DNA of 64,000 bases from Desulfotruncus alcoholivorax DSM 16058 (GTDB lineage: Bacteria; Bacillota; Desulfotomaculia; Desulfotomaculales; Desulfallaceae), in NCBI RefSeq assembly GCF_000430885.1, contig NZ_AUMW01000009.1, forward strand, positions 80,755-144,754, given 5' to 3'. Made by a program: the position numbers and the translations under genes. Below the pieces are notes generated by a model. It saw only the letters and a list, made by a program, of their open reading frames with translations. It searched no databases and was not told the DNA's origin. Shown piece by piece: positions 9,230-18,866 of the stretch (position 1 is its first letter; each line of letters begins with the position of its first letter).

Positions 9230-9568
9230 TTAAATTGCATCCTCGTGTTTTTCCCCGGTTCGAATGCGCACTGCGTCTTCCACCGGGTAGATAAAAATTT
9301 TTCCGTCTCCGACATCACCGGTCCGGGCTGCTTCACTGATAACCCGCACAACTTCGTCCACCCAGATGTCTTTGGTAACAATTTCCAGCTTCACTTTGGG
9401 CAGCAGGTTGATGCTGTACTCGTGCCCCCTGTACACACCTACCCAACCGCCTTGCAGGCCGCACCCAAAAACCTGGCTAACCGTCATACCGTGTATGTCG
9501 AAGCGTGAAAGAGCTTCTTTGACATCTTCCAGCTTGGCCGGGCGGATTATGGCTTCAATTTTTTTCAC
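9230..9568 (-). CDS. glnK: nitrogen regulatory PII protein
   Basis: 112 residues from a GTG behind GGGAGG. Begins KKIEAIIRP, with the T-loop GVYRGHEYSINLLPK containing the Tyr that is modified in many bacteria, and the C-terminal signature TGDVGDGKIFI (Walker-like ATP loop) with the VRIRTGE end. It senses ATP/ADP and 2-oxoglutarate and blocks Amt when nitrogen is plentiful. It lies 101 nt upstream of amt. The longer frame from 9637 adds residues with no family counterpart. Confidence 0.95.
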   Translation of the reverse strand: MKKIEAIIRPAKLEDVKEALSRFDIHGMTVSQVFGCGLQGGWVGVYRGHEYSINLLPKVKLEIVTKDIWVDEVVRVISEAARTGDVGDGKIFIYPVEDAVRIRTGEKHEDAI

Positions 9569-9642
9569 TTGGCTTATACCTCCCAAATAAAAAAGCCCCA
9601 ACCCGCGCACAACGGTATCAGGACCTTCTTTGGCCATGACTT

Positions 9643-9660
9643 AGATACTTCATCGTATCT
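9643..9660. promoter_or_regulatory. short inverted repeat upstream of glnK
   Basis: AGATAC/GTATCT with a 6-nt spacer, about 75 nt before the PII start. It could be an operator of the glnK-amt transcript. No regulator is assigned. Confidence 0.25.
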
Positions 9661-9710
9661 GATAATTATTAATTATATTCTACAAGGACTGCACGTGCAA
9701 GCTAATATTT

Positions 9711-9795
9711 TTTGTCATTGCGAGCGCACGAAGCAATCCCTGAAGGGTAGTTGTGTCCCCTTTCCTATAAGGATTGCCACGTCGCTTCGCTCCTA
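9711..9795. repeat. intergenic palindromic repeat (TGTCATTGCGAGCG type)
   Basis: The left arm begins TTGTCATTGCGAGCG and runs into GAAGCAATCC. The right arm GGATTGCCACGTCGCTTCGC is its partial complement. This motif is a widely spread non-coding palindromic repeat in bacterial genomes; here the right end has decayed. It lies between the adhE stop and glnK. Confidence 0.6.
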
Positions 9796-9822
9796 ACAGT
9801 AACATGAATGATCAATTTATGC

Positions 9823-12429
9823 TCAAGCCTTGGCGTTATCATACGCCCGCAGCAGAATAGCCGCCAGTTCCTCAATTAACGGCATCCTGGGATTGGCGGT
9901 GGTGGACTGGTCGTCAAAGGCCTTTTCCGCCAGCTCCGGTACCTTCTTTTTAAATAATTCGGCGTCTACCCCGCATTCGGCTATTGTGGCAGGTACACCA
10001 ACCGCGGAACGCAATTTCTCCACCGCGTCAATCAGGCTGTCAACACCCGACCGGACATCCGACGCCGGCAGCCCCAGCAGAGCTGCCAGCTGCCTGTATT
10101 TTTCCGGTGCCTGGTAATATTCGTACTGTGGAAAAGAGGCAAATTTGCTGGGTATCTCGGAATTATACCTGATTACGTGCGGCAACAGAACAGCATTGGC
10201 CCTGCCGTGCGGGATATGAAATTCACCGCCAATTTTGTGGGCCAGACTGTGACATACTCCCAGGAAGGCATTTGTAAAGGCCATCCCGGCAATACACGAG
10301 GCGTTATGCATTTTGCCCCGCGCTTCCAGGTTATCTTTGCTTGCATAACTGGCAGGCAGGTACTTGAAAACGAGTTCAGCAGCTTTTTGCGCCATAGCAT
10401 CTGTATAATCTGAAGCCATTACCGATACATATGCTTCCACGGCATGAGTTAGGACATCCAAACCTGTATCGGCGGTTACTGCGGGCGGCATGGTGCTCAC
10501 AAATTCAGGGTCGATGATGGCCACGTCGGGGGTCAGTTCGTAATCCGCCAGGGGATATTTGATATCCCGGCCCCTGTGCGTAATAACCGCAAAGGCACTG
10601 ACTTCCGAACCGGTCCCGCTGGTTGTGGGAATGGCAACCAGCCTGGCTTTACGCCCCAATTTGGGATATTTATAGGTGCGTTTACGAATATCAAGAAATT
10701 TTAACTTCAAAAATTCAAATTCTACTTCGGGATGCTCATAGAAAAGCCACATAGCTTTGGCCGCATCTATCGGAGAGCCGCCGCCCAAAGCAATAATGGT
10801 GTCGGGTTGAAACTGCTTCATCACCTGACAGCCTTTTTGAACTGTATCCACCGAAGGATCCGGCTCCACTTCGGAAAAAATCTCCATTATAACCGGGTTA
10901 TTGCGCTTTTTGAGGTGGTAAATAACTTTGTCCAAAAAACCCAGCTTAACAATCCCGGGGTCGGTAACAATGATAACCCTTTCCACCCCTTGCATTTTTT
11001 CCAGATACTGTACCGAACCAGGTGAAAAATAAATCCGCTCGGGAACCCTGAACCACTGCAACTTTTCCCTTCTGCCGGAAACCCGCTTGATATTTATCAA
11101 ATTGTCCACGCTGACATTGGAGGTGGTGGCGTTATGGCCCATAGAACCGCACCCCAGGGTCAGTGAAGGAACGTTGACGTTATACAGGTCCCCTATGGCC
11201 CCGTGCGAGGCCGGAGAATTAATAATAATTCTCCCCGCGCGCATGCGCCTGGAAAAAAGGTCAACAACTTCCTTGTTTTCAGAATGAAGCACCGCCGAGT
11301 GGCCCAGCCCGCCGAAACCGATGATTTCCTCGCACCTTTTGATGCCGTCCCTGTAGCCGTCCACCTGGTAACAGGCCAGTACCGGGCTTAATTTTTCCAT
11401 GGAAAGGGGATACTGCGGGCCGACGCCCTGCTGGGGAGCCACCAGTATTTTGGTGCCCGGAGGCGCCTCGAAACCCGCCATTTTGGCAATAGCACAAGCC
11501 GATTGTCCCACTATGGCGGGGTTCAGGCTGCAATCCCCGCCCTTGACGGCTAATTTTTCCAGTTTGGCAGTTTCTTCTTCATTTAGGAAGTAGCAGCCAT
11601 AATGCTGCATTAATGAAGTGACTTCTTCATAAATGTTCCTGTCGATAACGACGGATTGTTCCGAAGCACAGATCAGACCGTTGTCGAAAGTTTTGCTCAG
11701 AATAAGATCGGTTACAGCCCGCTTAACTTTGGCCGATTTTTCAATATAGCAGGGAACATTACCCGGTCCGACACCCAGGGCCGGTTTTCCCGTACTGTAA
11801 GCCGCACGGACAAGGCCGGCGCCACCTGTAGCCAAAATTAAGTGCACCCCGGGATGGTTCATCAGGTAACCGGTGGCCTCGATACTGGAATGCTCTATCC
11901 AGGTGATGCAATCCCCGGGGGCGCCAGCTTCCACTGCCGCGTCAAGCATGGTTTTAGCAGCCGCGGCGCTACATCCCCGGGCCCCTGGGTGAAAGCTGAA
12001 AATCACCGGGTTGGCCGTTTTCAGGCAAATTAATGATTTAAACATGGTAGTAGATGTCGGGTTAGTGACCGGGATTACGGCGGCAATAACCCCAACAGGC
12101 TCGGCTACCTCCATGTAGTCCTCTTCATCGTTGACACTGATAACACCAACGGTTTTCTTATATTTTATGCTGTGATACACCGACTCCGTGGCAAAAATAT
12201 TCTTGATCATTTTATCTTCATAAACGCCCCGCCTGGTTTCTTCCACGGCCAGCCTGGCCAGTTCCATGTGTTTATCCAGGCCGGCCAGCGCCATGGCCTG
12301 GACAATGCGGTCTATCTGTTTTTGATTCAGCTTAACAAGCGCCTGGCGCGCCTTTTCAGCCTTTTCGACAAGCTTGTCCACCATTAACTGTTCCTCATCA
12401 CCGGTAAATTCCGGCTCTTTCCCGCCCAT
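9823..12429 (-). CDS. adhE: bifunctional acetaldehyde-CoA/alcohol dehydrogenase
   Basis: 868 residues. The N-terminal half is an acylating aldehyde dehydrogenase with the catalytic Cys in NGLICASEQS (about residue 250). The C-terminal half is an Fe-dependent alcohol dehydrogenase with GGGSPIDAAKAMW, the His-rich FLGVCHSLAHKIGG and IPHGRANAVLLPH motifs. It interconverts acetyl-CoA, acetaldehyde and ethanol with NAD(H). ATG at 12429 follows GGAGG by 8 nt. Full length for the family. It is preceded by the BON-protein gene with an 18-nt gap, so the two are probably cotranscribed. Confidence 0.95.
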   Translation of the reverse strand: MGGKEPEFTGDEEQLMVDKLVEKAEKARQALVKLNQKQIDRIVQAMALAGLDKHMELARLAVEETRRGVYEDKMIKNIFATESVYHSIKYKKTVGVISVNDEEDYMEVAEPVGVIAAVIPVTNPTSTTMFKSLICLKTANPVIFSFHPGARGCSAAAAKTMLDAAVEAGAPGDCITWIEHSSIEATGYLMNHPGVHLILATGGAGLVRAAYSTGKPALGVGPGNVPCYIEKSAKVKRAVTDLILSKTFDNGLICASEQSVVIDRNIYEEVTSLMQHYGCYFLNEEETAKLEKLAVKGGDCSLNPAIVGQSACAIAKMAGFEAPPGTKILVAPQQGVGPQYPLSMEKLSPVLACYQVDGYRDGIKRCEEIIGFGGLGHSAVLHSENKEVVDLFSRRMRAGRIIINSPASHGAIGDLYNVNVPSLTLGCGSMGHNATTSNVSVDNLINIKRVSGRREKLQWFRVPERIYFSPGSVQYLEKMQGVERVIIVTDPGIVKLGFLDKVIYHLKKRNNPVIMEIFSEVEPDPSVDTVQKGCQVMKQFQPDTIIALGGGSPIDAAKAMWLFYEHPEVEFEFLKLKFLDIRKRTYKYPKLGRKARLVAIPTTSGTGSEVSAFAVITHRGRDIKYPLADYELTPDVAIIDPEFVSTMPPAVTADTGLDVLTHAVEAYVSVMASDYTDAMAQKAAELVFKYLPASYASKDNLEARGKMHNASCIAGMAFTNAFLGVCHSLAHKIGGEFHIPHGRANAVLLPHVIRYNSEIPSKFASFPQYEYYQAPEKYRQLAALLGLPASDVRSGVDSLIDAVEKLRSAVGVPATIAECGVDAELFKKKVPELAEKAFDDQSTTANPRMPLIEELAAILLRAYDNAKA

Positions 12430-12447
12430 CACAACCACCTCCGTCCT

Positions 12448-12972
12448 TTAAAAAATCCTGGCTTCTCCTTCGTCCTCCGCGTCATTATTAACCTGGTGAT
12501 GGAAAATAGCTTCCAAGCTCTCATCATCGTATCCCCCAGGCCGAATTTTTAGCTGGCTGATAACATTCTTTACTCCCCGGGCCTTTTCAGCTGATTTGAC
12601 AGCCTCCCGTTCCTCGTCTTCACTTTCTACCGTACCCATAAGGAACACCGTCCCATCAACGGACCTGGCGCCGACATGCCGCAGGTTCACCCCGGGATTG
12701 GCATTTAATTCTTCAATTACTTCCGCGGTAACGGACTCATCATCTATGGCACCGTCGGTGCTGACAGCCAGGCCAAGCTCAATGCCCTTGACCCCGTCCA
12801 GGCCCTGCAGTTTTTCCCTGAGCCTGTTTTTTTCAGACAGCGTGTCTACTATTCCAGTTATCTCAACCTTACCGTCTATTACGTTGGCTTTAAGGCTGTA
12901 ATTCCTTAAATCTTTATCTTTATCCAGCATTGCTTGAATTTTCCGCCGCAATTTCAGGTCTTTTTCAGACAT
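12448..12972 (-). CDS. BON domain protein
   Basis: 174 residues without a signal peptide. Two BON-like repeats are visible, at about residues 5-65 and 70-140, each with the beta-alpha-beta pattern and the phrases VDGKVEITGIVDT and VDGTVFLMGTVES. BON domains bind lipids or membrane surfaces, or act in osmotic-stress proteins. The C terminus is acidic. Its place just before adhE is unusual; a functional link is not established. Confidence 0.75.
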   Translation of the reverse strand: MSEKDLKLRRKIQAMLDKDKDLRNYSLKANVIDGKVEITGIVDTLSEKNRLREKLQGLDGVKGIELGLAVSTDGAIDDESVTAEVIEELNANPGVNLRHVGARSVDGTVFLMGTVESEDEEREAVKSAEKARGVKNVISQLKIRPGGYDDESLEAIFHHQVNNDAEDEGEARIF

Positions 12973-13186
12973 AATGTCACCCCGCAATAAAATATTTATG
13001 GGCTTATTATTACCTTGTCCCTAAATTTGTATGTTAAAGCCGCCATATAAAAAAACATCGCCTTCAGCAGATACCAAAAGATCCTACTGTGCTTTGATGC
13101 TGCTTTTATTTTTTATAAACCCCTTACATAACTATCCTCATATTAAGAAAATATAAAACAAAATCTGTTTGAAAGGAGACTTGGGT

Positions 13187-13447
13187 ATGCTTAACCAATA
13201 TCAGCAGCGGCAACAATTCGGGCAAATCATGCCGGAACCGCCCAACGTTATCAGCACCAAGGACCATCTTTATTTAAAGGACGCGCTGTCCTGGGAATTG
13301 GCCTCCATGAAGATGATGCATCACGCCTCTCTAAACTGCAAAGACCCGGAAATAAAAGATTTTTTAAATCGAGTTGGCCGGATGCACCAGGTTCATTACC
13401 AGATACTGCTAAGACACACGGACCCATATAATGTGGATAATCAATAG
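13187..13447 (+). CDS. spore coat protein, CotF-like (short)
   Basis: 86 residues, ATG behind AAAGGAG. The core ISTKDHLYLKDALSWE and the following helix with KMMHHAS match the CotF/DUF2564-like coat family, a small four-helix ferritin-like fold found in spore formers. It overlaps no neighbour and is followed after 12 nt by a second coat gene, so the two form an operon, probably expressed in the mother cell late in sporulation. Confidence 0.8.
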   Translation: MLNQYQQRQQFGQIMPEPPNVISTKDHLYLKDALSWELASMKMMHHASLNCKDPEIKDFLNRVGRMHQVHYQILLRHTDPYNVDNQ

Positions 13448-13459
13448 GAGGTGGGAGAA

Positions 13460-13873
13460 ATGCAATTTAATCAATACATGGGAGAGATACAGGGGATGCA
13501 GGGTAACCCGTTGATGGGACAACAATATCTGCAGCAGAACCAAAACCAAATTAAAAACCCGCAAACAGGGCTACCTGAAACAAAGGGGCCGAAGATCAAC
13601 GACAGGGATTCGTTGAATCTGGCGCTGGCTCAGGAAAAATATTTAACAGACAACTTGAATGTTTTCGTGCGTGAAGCCAGCCACCGGCAGCTGCATAATG
13701 ATTTAATGCGCATTTTTACTGAAACCCATGCCATGACCCGGGAACTTTTCAACCTGATGTTCCGCAAGGGCTGGTATACGCTGGAGGCGGAACAGGCGCA
13801 AAAGCTTGTCCAAACGCACCAAAAATTCACCGGCTATAGCTCGCAATTCCCCTATTCCAATTACCTGCAGTAA
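13460..13873 (+). CDS. spore coat protein, CotF family
   Basis: 137 residues from the ATG behind AGGAGG. A Gln/Met/Asn-rich N-terminal arm (about 1-45) is followed by a helical domain with NDRDSLNLALAQEKYLTD and the HNDLMRIFTETHAM segment, characteristic of CotF-type coat proteins. It pairs with the shorter gene upstream. Tyr, Gln and Met richness in the arms is usual for cross-linked coat layers. Confidence 0.85.
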   Translation: MQFNQYMGEIQGMQGNPLMGQQYLQQNQNQIKNPQTGLPETKGPKINDRDSLNLALAQEKYLTDNLNVFVREASHRQLHNDLMRIFTETHAMTRELFNLMFRKGWYTLEAEQAQKLVQTHQKFTGYSSQFPYSNYLQ

Positions 13874-13884
13874 CCAGACATAAA

Positions 13885-13911
13885 AGGCGTGTCCGTTTAT
13901 TGGACACGCCT
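13885..13911. terminator. hairpin after the coat operon
   Basis: 10-bp stem AGGCGTGTCC/GGACACGCCT with a 7-nt loop, 11 nt beyond the stop. On the plus strand it lacks a T-run; on the minus strand TTTT follows, so it may serve the TetR gene as well. Confidence 0.5.
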
Positions 13912-13975
13912 CTCGCGGGCATCACGCCCGCTAGTCCGGTTTTGACCGGCGCTTCGCCGGGTGCTGTTGCCGGCG

Positions 13976-14055
13976 CTTTCGCACATCACTTGCGGGAGCC
14001 GGCCCTTCGCCATAATTTTTCCTTGATCAACTGGTACCGCGCCAGCGGCATGAAG
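13976..14055 (+). repeat. dispersed hairpin repeat, copy A
   Basis: Contains GCGGGAGCC, GGCCCTTCGCC and then TTGATC..CTGGTACCGCGC.AGC.GCATG.AAG. The same string of blocks recurs at 18761-18830 and its 3' part recurs at three more places in the window (45734-45763; reversed at 61965-62008 and 63225-63261). It is non-coding and lies between the coat operon and the TetR gene. Confidence 0.6.
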
Positions 14056-14060
14056 GTTTT

Positions 14061-14621
14061 TTACTTTTCTTTCAGAAACCCGTGCACAAACAATTCCACA
14101 AGCTGTTTTACCGCTTCGTCAAAGGTCAGGTCATTGTCCAGGATAAAAACTGGATTGATCACTGCCTGAATGGAGGCAATGAAAGCAGCAGTAAAAATGC
14201 GCGGGTCTATGTCCCGCAGTTCTTCCTTTTGTTCTCCCTTTACCAAAAACCGGATAAAACCTTGTATTTTCTCGGCCCTAAAACGATCAATTTTTTGCCA
14301 AAGTTCCGGATAATGGACCTTTAAATCCTTCAAAACCAGCGGGTTAATAAAGGTTGGGGCGGTTTGAGTGATGTAATGGACCATGCCGGCGATGATAGCT
14401 GCCGGTTTTTTTTCTTTTGCTATTATTTGCCCTATTCCACCTGCAACTTTACTCATAAATTCATCCAGGACTGCTTCAATTATTTCTTCCTTGCTGTGAA
14501 AATAGCGGTAAATCGTCCTTTTGCTCATGCCGGCCCGGTTCGCCAGCTCGTCCATGGTTACGTTGTAAAAACCCATGGTGGAGGATAAATCCATAAAAGC
14601 GCTGATTATTCTTTCTTTCAA
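14061..14621 (-). CDS. TetR family transcriptional regulator
   Basis: 186 residues. The N-terminal helix-turn-helix has the TetR pattern TMDELANRAGMSKRTIYRYFHSKEEI at about residues 23-48; the rest is a helical ligand-binding domain. It is the last gene of the export operon (HlyD, two ABC ATPases, permease), so it most likely represses that operon and responds to an exported compound. The start is a TTG with a weak GGTGG site. Confidence 0.9.
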   Translation of the reverse strand: MKERIISAFMDLSSTMGFYNVTMDELANRAGMSKRTIYRYFHSKEEIIEAVLDEFMSKVAGGIGQIIAKEKKPAAIIAGMVHYITQTAPTFINPLVLKDLKVHYPELWQKIDRFRAEKIQGFIRFLVKGEQKEELRDIDPRIFTAAFIASIQAVINPVFILDNDLTFDEAVKQLVELFVHGFLKEK

Positions 14622-14646
14622 TTTTTATCAACACCACCCGCTTATT

Positions 14647-15756
14647 TTATGCGACTTTTTTCTTGAATTTAATTACACTCATAACCAGCAACACCACAGA
14701 GAAAACCAGCAGGGACGCAACCTGTCCGACCAGGTATTGAAATCCGATGCCTTTTAAAACTATGCCCCTGATGATATCCAGATAATAAGTCAGAGGTATC
14801 AGGTTGCTGATAAAATAAATTAATCTGGGCATGGCATCCCTGGGAAACATAAAACCAGACAACAGGATGCTCGGCAGCATGAAGAAAAACGACATTTGAA
14901 AGGCCTGCATCTGAGTTTTGGCAATATTGGAGATAAAGATCCCAACCCCCAGTGAAGCGGTAATAAAAAATAAGGTTAATAAATAAAGCTCCACTAAACT
15001 GCCGCGTACGGGCACACCGAAGACAATTACCCCCACCAGCAGGGCCACGGTAATTTGCACGTAACCCAGGGCAATATACGGCAATATTTTTCCAATCATC
15101 AATTCATAAGATTTAACCGGCGTTACAATAAGCTGTTCCAGGGTGCCCCGCTCCCTTTCCCGTACTATGCCCATGGAAGTCATAATCACCATGGTCATGG
15201 TCACAATAATACCCAGGATTGCCGGCACCATATAGTAAGCAGTAATGCCGTCGGGATTATACCAGGGCCTGACCCTGATATCATATGGCGGCCCACCAAT
15301 GTTTTTTAGCCTGGTTAATATCTCCTGCGATTTAATCAATCCGATGGAATTGGCGATGGCCACCGCCTGGTTGGCCACCATATTATCGCTGGCATCGACT
15401 ATTACCTGGGCCTGGGCAGGTTCGCCCCTTTTAACACTGCGGGAAAAATCGGGCGGAATAATTATCCCAACCTTGGCCCTGCCGCTGTCAATCATCCTGC
15501 TGACCTCATCATAGCTGCCGGCAGTGTAATTGATGTCAAAATAGCCTGACGCACTGAAGGATTGCAACAGGTCACGGCTTTCCGCCGAAAGGGACTGGTC
15601 AAAAACCACCGTTGATATGTGCCTGACCTCGGTTTGAATGGCATACCCGAACAGCAATAATTGAACCAGGGGCAGCATAAAAACCAGGGCCAGGGTCATC
15701 CGGTCCCTGCGCATTTGTAAGAATTCCTTGTGCAGCACCGCCAGTATTCTGTTCAT
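14647..15756 (-). CDS. ABC-2 type transporter permease
   Basis: 369 residues from the ATG behind GAGGTG. One N-terminal membrane helix, a large extracytoplasmic domain (about 45-170), then five to six helices in the second half with the ABC-2 motif RERERGTLEQLIVTP. This is the YhhJ/YbhR type of drug or lipid exporter permease. It sits downstream of the two ATPases and 25 nt upstream of the TetR gene. Confidence 0.88.
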   Translation of the reverse strand: MNRILAVLHKEFLQMRRDRMTLALVFMLPLVQLLLFGYAIQTEVRHISTVVFDQSLSAESRDLLQSFSASGYFDINYTAGSYDEVSRMIDSGRAKVGIIIPPDFSRSVKRGEPAQAQVIVDASDNMVANQAVAIANSIGLIKSQEILTRLKNIGGPPYDIRVRPWYNPDGITAYYMVPAILGIIVTMTMVIMTSMGIVRERERGTLEQLIVTPVKSYELMIGKILPYIALGYVQITVALLVGVIVFGVPVRGSLVELYLLTLFFITASLGVGIFISNIAKTQMQAFQMSFFFMLPSILLSGFMFPRDAMPRLIYFISNLIPLTYYLDIIRGIVLKGIGFQYLVGQVASLLVFSVVLLVMSVIKFKKKVA

Positions 15757-15872
15757 CTTCAAACACCTCTCTCCTGAAAAATCGTGGTTTGAGGGCCGTT
15801 GGTCCCCGCCATACGTTATCATTAAATTGCTGGTACTCTGCCAGATACATGTGGGCTTTCCCCATTAGTTCC

Positions 15873-16790
15873 TTAATTACCGCTCCGTGTTTTTCGCGCC
15901 AGCGCAATAAACACGTCCTCAAGTGACGGCGTCACACGCTTTATTGCCGCGCCCGTAAATTCAGCCAGGAGCGCTATATTTTGCTCATGCTCCAGCAAAA
16001 CGTGCAGCACCGGGCCATGGACCGAACATTCTTTGACGTAAGGCAAAGCCTCAATTTTATTAATCCAGTCTATTGCATCCGGCAGTTCTGCTTCCACCAA
16101 ACAGCCTTCGATGACACTTCTTTTCAAATTATCCGGGGTATCTACCGCCATCAGCCGGCCGGCGGAAATAAAAGCGATATTGTCGCAATACTCGGCTTCG
16201 TCCATAAAATGAGTGGTCACCAAAATAGCCGCTCCCTCACCCGCCAGTTTGCGGATAATATTAAAAAACAGGCGCCTGCTGGTTGGGCTGACCCCGCTGG
16301 TCGGCTCATCCAAAAAAATTATGGAAGGCTTTGAAATAATGGCACAGCCAAGGGCCAGCCTCTGTTTCCAGCCGCCGCTGAGGTTGGCTGTGAGTTCGTT
16401 CTCCCTGCCGCGCAGCCCGGCCATATCAACCATAGCCTGGACCCGGGTTTTCCGGAGCGTCCCGTTTACGCCATACAGGCCGGCGTAAAAATTTAAATTT
16501 TCCCGCACGGTGAGATCATCATACAGGCTGAATTTTTGAGACATGTACCCTATTTTTTGCTTTATTTTCTCCGGTTCCCTGACCAGGTCATAATCAAGAA
16601 CCCTGCCGCTGCCTGAAGTAGGCTCCAGTATGCCGCAGAGCATCCGGATGGCCGTGGATTTACCGGCCCCGTTGGGACCCAGGAAACCATATATTTCACC
16701 GCGCCGTATGTTCATGGTCAGGCTGTCGACAGCTGTAAAATTGCCGAAAACTTTGGTCAGCTTATCCGTGGTTACCACGTATTCTTCCAT
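15873..16790 (-). CDS. ABC transporter ATP-binding protein (second of pair)
   Basis: 305 residues. Walker A is GPNGAGKST (about residue 40), the signature is LSGGWKQRLALG, Walker B is IIFLDEPTSG, and an H-loop His is present. The signature has W where Q/M is usual. It begins 1 nt after the stop of the preceding ATPase, with its ribosome site inside that gene. With its partner it resembles the split halves of RbbA/YhiH exporters. Confidence 0.88.
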   Translation of the reverse strand: MEEYVVTTDKLTKVFGNFTAVDSLTMNIRRGEIYGFLGPNGAGKSTAIRMLCGILEPTSGSGRVLDYDLVREPEKIKQKIGYMSQKFSLYDDLTVRENLNFYAGLYGVNGTLRKTRVQAMVDMAGLRGRENELTANLSGGWKQRLALGCAIISKPSIIFLDEPTSGVSPTSRRLFFNIIRKLAGEGAAILVTTHFMDEAEYCDNIAFISAGRLMAVDTPDNLKRSVIEGCLVEAELPDAIDWINKIEALPYVKECSVHGPVLHVLLEHEQNIALLAEFTGAAIKRVTPSLEDVFIALARKTRSGN

Positions 16791-16791
16791 T

Positions 16792-17700
16792 TCAAAGCAC
16801 CTCTTTTTCCGCCAGGGAGACAAAAACATCCTCCATCGATGGTTCGACTTCCTTGCAAGACATCATTTCCACGTTTTTGCCTGCCAGCCATTCCCCAATG
16901 GCAGGCAGGGCTGCAGCAGGGTCTTTAACCGCCACATGGAATTTATCACCGTAAAAAGACACATCCTTCAATACCGGCAGCCCGTTAAAAATCTCAGGAT
17001 CCCTGGTGCCGGCCCTAATTTCAAAAATTTTAAACCCAAAGTCTTTTTTGAGGCTTGACGGGGATCCTATGGCAGTGATTTTGCCTTTGTTGATAAAAGC
17101 CACTTGTTTGCACAATTCCGCTTCATCCATATAGGGAGTTGAAACAAGGATAGTCATCCCTTCCTTGTTCAGCCGGTAAAGAATTTTCCAGAATTCTTTT
17201 CTTGATTCGGGGTCAACACCGTAAGTTGGTTCGTCCAAAACCAGCATACCGGGCCTGGTCACCAGGGAACAGGTAAGGGCCAGCTTTTGCTTCATCCCAC
17301 CGGACAGGTTATCGGCAAACCGCTTTTTAAAATTTAACAGGCCTGTGACGGCAAGGATTTCGCCGGCTCGCCGGTTGATTGTATCCCTATCTAACTTATA
17401 AAGAGAGCCGAAAAAATTGATGTTTTCCATAACCGTAAGGTCGCCATACAGGCTGAAACGCTGGGGCATATAACCCATGGATTTCCTGGCCTTTTCAATT
17501 TCCGCTGCAGGATAGCCCATCAGGGAAACCTCTCCACGATCAGGAGTGATCAACCCGCAAATCATTCTGATTAATGTGGTTTTGCCGGCCCCGTCAGGCC
17601 CCACCAGGCCGAAAATAACCCCTTTGCCCACCTGAAGGCTAACCCCGTCCACAGCGACTGTTTTACCGAAAGTTTTAGTCAGGCCGGCTGCTTTAATCAC
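16792..17700 (-). CDS. ABC transporter ATP-binding protein (first of pair)
   Basis: 302 residues, GTG start behind GGAGG. Walker A is GPDGAGKTT, the signature LSGGMKQKLALT and Walker B MLVLDEPTYG. The Asp in Walker A (GPDG) is typical of the first nucleotide-binding domain of YhiH-like exporters. It overlaps the end of the HlyD gene by 8 nt, showing translational coupling. Confidence 0.88.
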   Translation of the reverse strand: MIKAAGLTKTFGKTVAVDGVSLQVGKGVIFGLVGPDGAGKTTLIRMICGLITPDRGEVSLMGYPAAEIEKARKSMGYMPQRFSLYGDLTVMENINFFGSLYKLDRDTINRRAGEILAVTGLLNFKKRFADNLSGGMKQKLALTCSLVTRPGMLVLDEPTYGVDPESRKEFWKILYRLNKEGMTILVSTPYMDEAELCKQVAFINKGKITAIGSPSSLKKDFGFKIFEIRAGTRDPEIFNGLPVLKDVSFYGDKFHVAVKDPAAALPAIGEWLAGKNVEMMSCKEVEPSMEDVFVSLAEKEVL

Positions 17701-18694
17701 CCGCCACCCCTCCGTTTGAAAAAGTAACGTCAGCCGGCATGCCGGGCTTTAATGTGCCATCGCTGTTGTTAATCTTAATCTTAACCCCGTAAACAACATT
17801 GGTTCGCTCTTTCTTGGTAAGTATTGTTTTGGGAGTAAATTCTCCCTTGGAAGCTATTTCGTCAACCACTCCGTTGTATTCGGTTGAAATACCGCTAACA
17901 GTAAATTTCACCTTCTGTCCAAGTTTGATCAACGGCAAGTCATCCGTGGGGATATACACCTTAATCCACAGGTCCTTTAAATTTGCCACCGTGGCCAGGG
18001 AGGCTCCCACCTGGATGTACTCCCCTTCCTCATAATTTTTGGTCAAAATCGTTCCTTCAATGGGGCTGTAAATCTTTAAATCCTCCAACATCGCCTCAGT
18101 GGTTTTTAATACAGCTTTGCTTCTCTCAACCTCCGCTTGAGCCGCGGCCACCTGTTGGGGGCGGTTGCCTGAATTAACCAGGCTCTGTTGGGCTTCGGCA
18201 ATTTCCAGTTGGTTTTGGGCCAGATCCATTTTGGTTTTGGCATTATCGTATTCAACCCGGGGAATGGCCCCTTCTTTATAAAGTGCTTCCGCCCGGTCAA
18301 AATCATCCTTGGCCTTTTGATAATTGGTCCTGGCAATTTCCATGCCGGCGGCTGCCTCTTTTTTTTCCTGCTGCCTGGCGCCGGATGCAATGTCAGCCAG
18401 CTGAGCCTCAGCTTTTATAACGGCCAGCGCATCCCGCTCACGCTGGGCCAGCAAGTCACTGCGTGATAGCTCTGCCACGAGCTGCCCCTTGGCCACTTCA
18501 TCACCGGCGTTAACTTTCAACATTTTAATAGTTCCAGGTAATTTCGCGGTCAACTCAACCGTAGTAGCCTCTATGGTGCCGGTGGCCTGAATCAGTGAGC
18601 TGTCCCGGGCATAATAATTTCGGTAGACCCAGTAAGAGGCGCAGGCAACGGCAACAACAAGTAAGACAATAACCGGGATTTTTTTTCTGTCCAT
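17693..18694 (-). CDS. HlyD-type membrane fusion/adaptor protein
   Basis: 333 residues from the ATG behind AAGGAG. One N-terminal membrane anchor (about 7-25), a lipoyl half-motif near residue 50, a long coiled-coil hairpin (about 75-190) rich in Ala, Gln and Lys, the second lipoyl half (EGTILTKNYEEGEYIQVG) and a beta-barrel end. It is the YhiI type of adaptor and heads the export operon. In a Gram-positive it would work without an outer-membrane channel. Confidence 0.88.
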   Translation of the reverse strand: MDRKKIPVIVLLVVAVACASYWVYRNYYARDSSLIQATGTIEATTVELTAKLPGTIKMLKVNAGDEVAKGQLVAELSRSDLLAQRERDALAVIKAEAQLADIASGARQQEKKEAAAGMEIARTNYQKAKDDFDRAEALYKEGAIPRVEYDNAKTKMDLAQNQLEIAEAQQSLVNSGNRPQQVAAAQAEVERSKAVLKTTEAMLEDLKIYSPIEGTILTKNYEEGEYIQVGASLATVANLKDLWIKVYIPTDDLPLIKLGQKVKFTVSGISTEYNGVVDEIASKGEFTPKTILTKKERTNVVYGVKIKINNSDGTLKPGMPADVTFSNGGVAGD

Positions 18695-18760
18695 GTTTAT
18701 TACTCCTTTCACTCCATGTTAAAGAATATTTTTTCTCACGGGCCGGTGTTCTTCCCAGCT

Positions 18761-18830
18761 TGCGGGGAGCCACTGGCCCTTCGCCCTACCTTTTCATTGA
18801 TCTGCTGGTACCGCGCTAGCAGCATGGAAG
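18761..18830 (+). repeat. dispersed hairpin repeat, copy B
   Basis: Blocks TTGCGGGGAGCC, TGGCCCTTCGCC, TTTCATTGATCTGCTGG, TACCGCGCTAGCAGCATGG. This is the best-preserved copy: CTGCT and AGCAG bracket GGTACCGCGCT. It lies between the HlyD start and the presumed operon promoter, and so would be part of the operon leader. Confidence 0.6.
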
Positions 18831-18866
18831 TTTCTAATCAGTTAATTGATGGAAATGGTAATTACA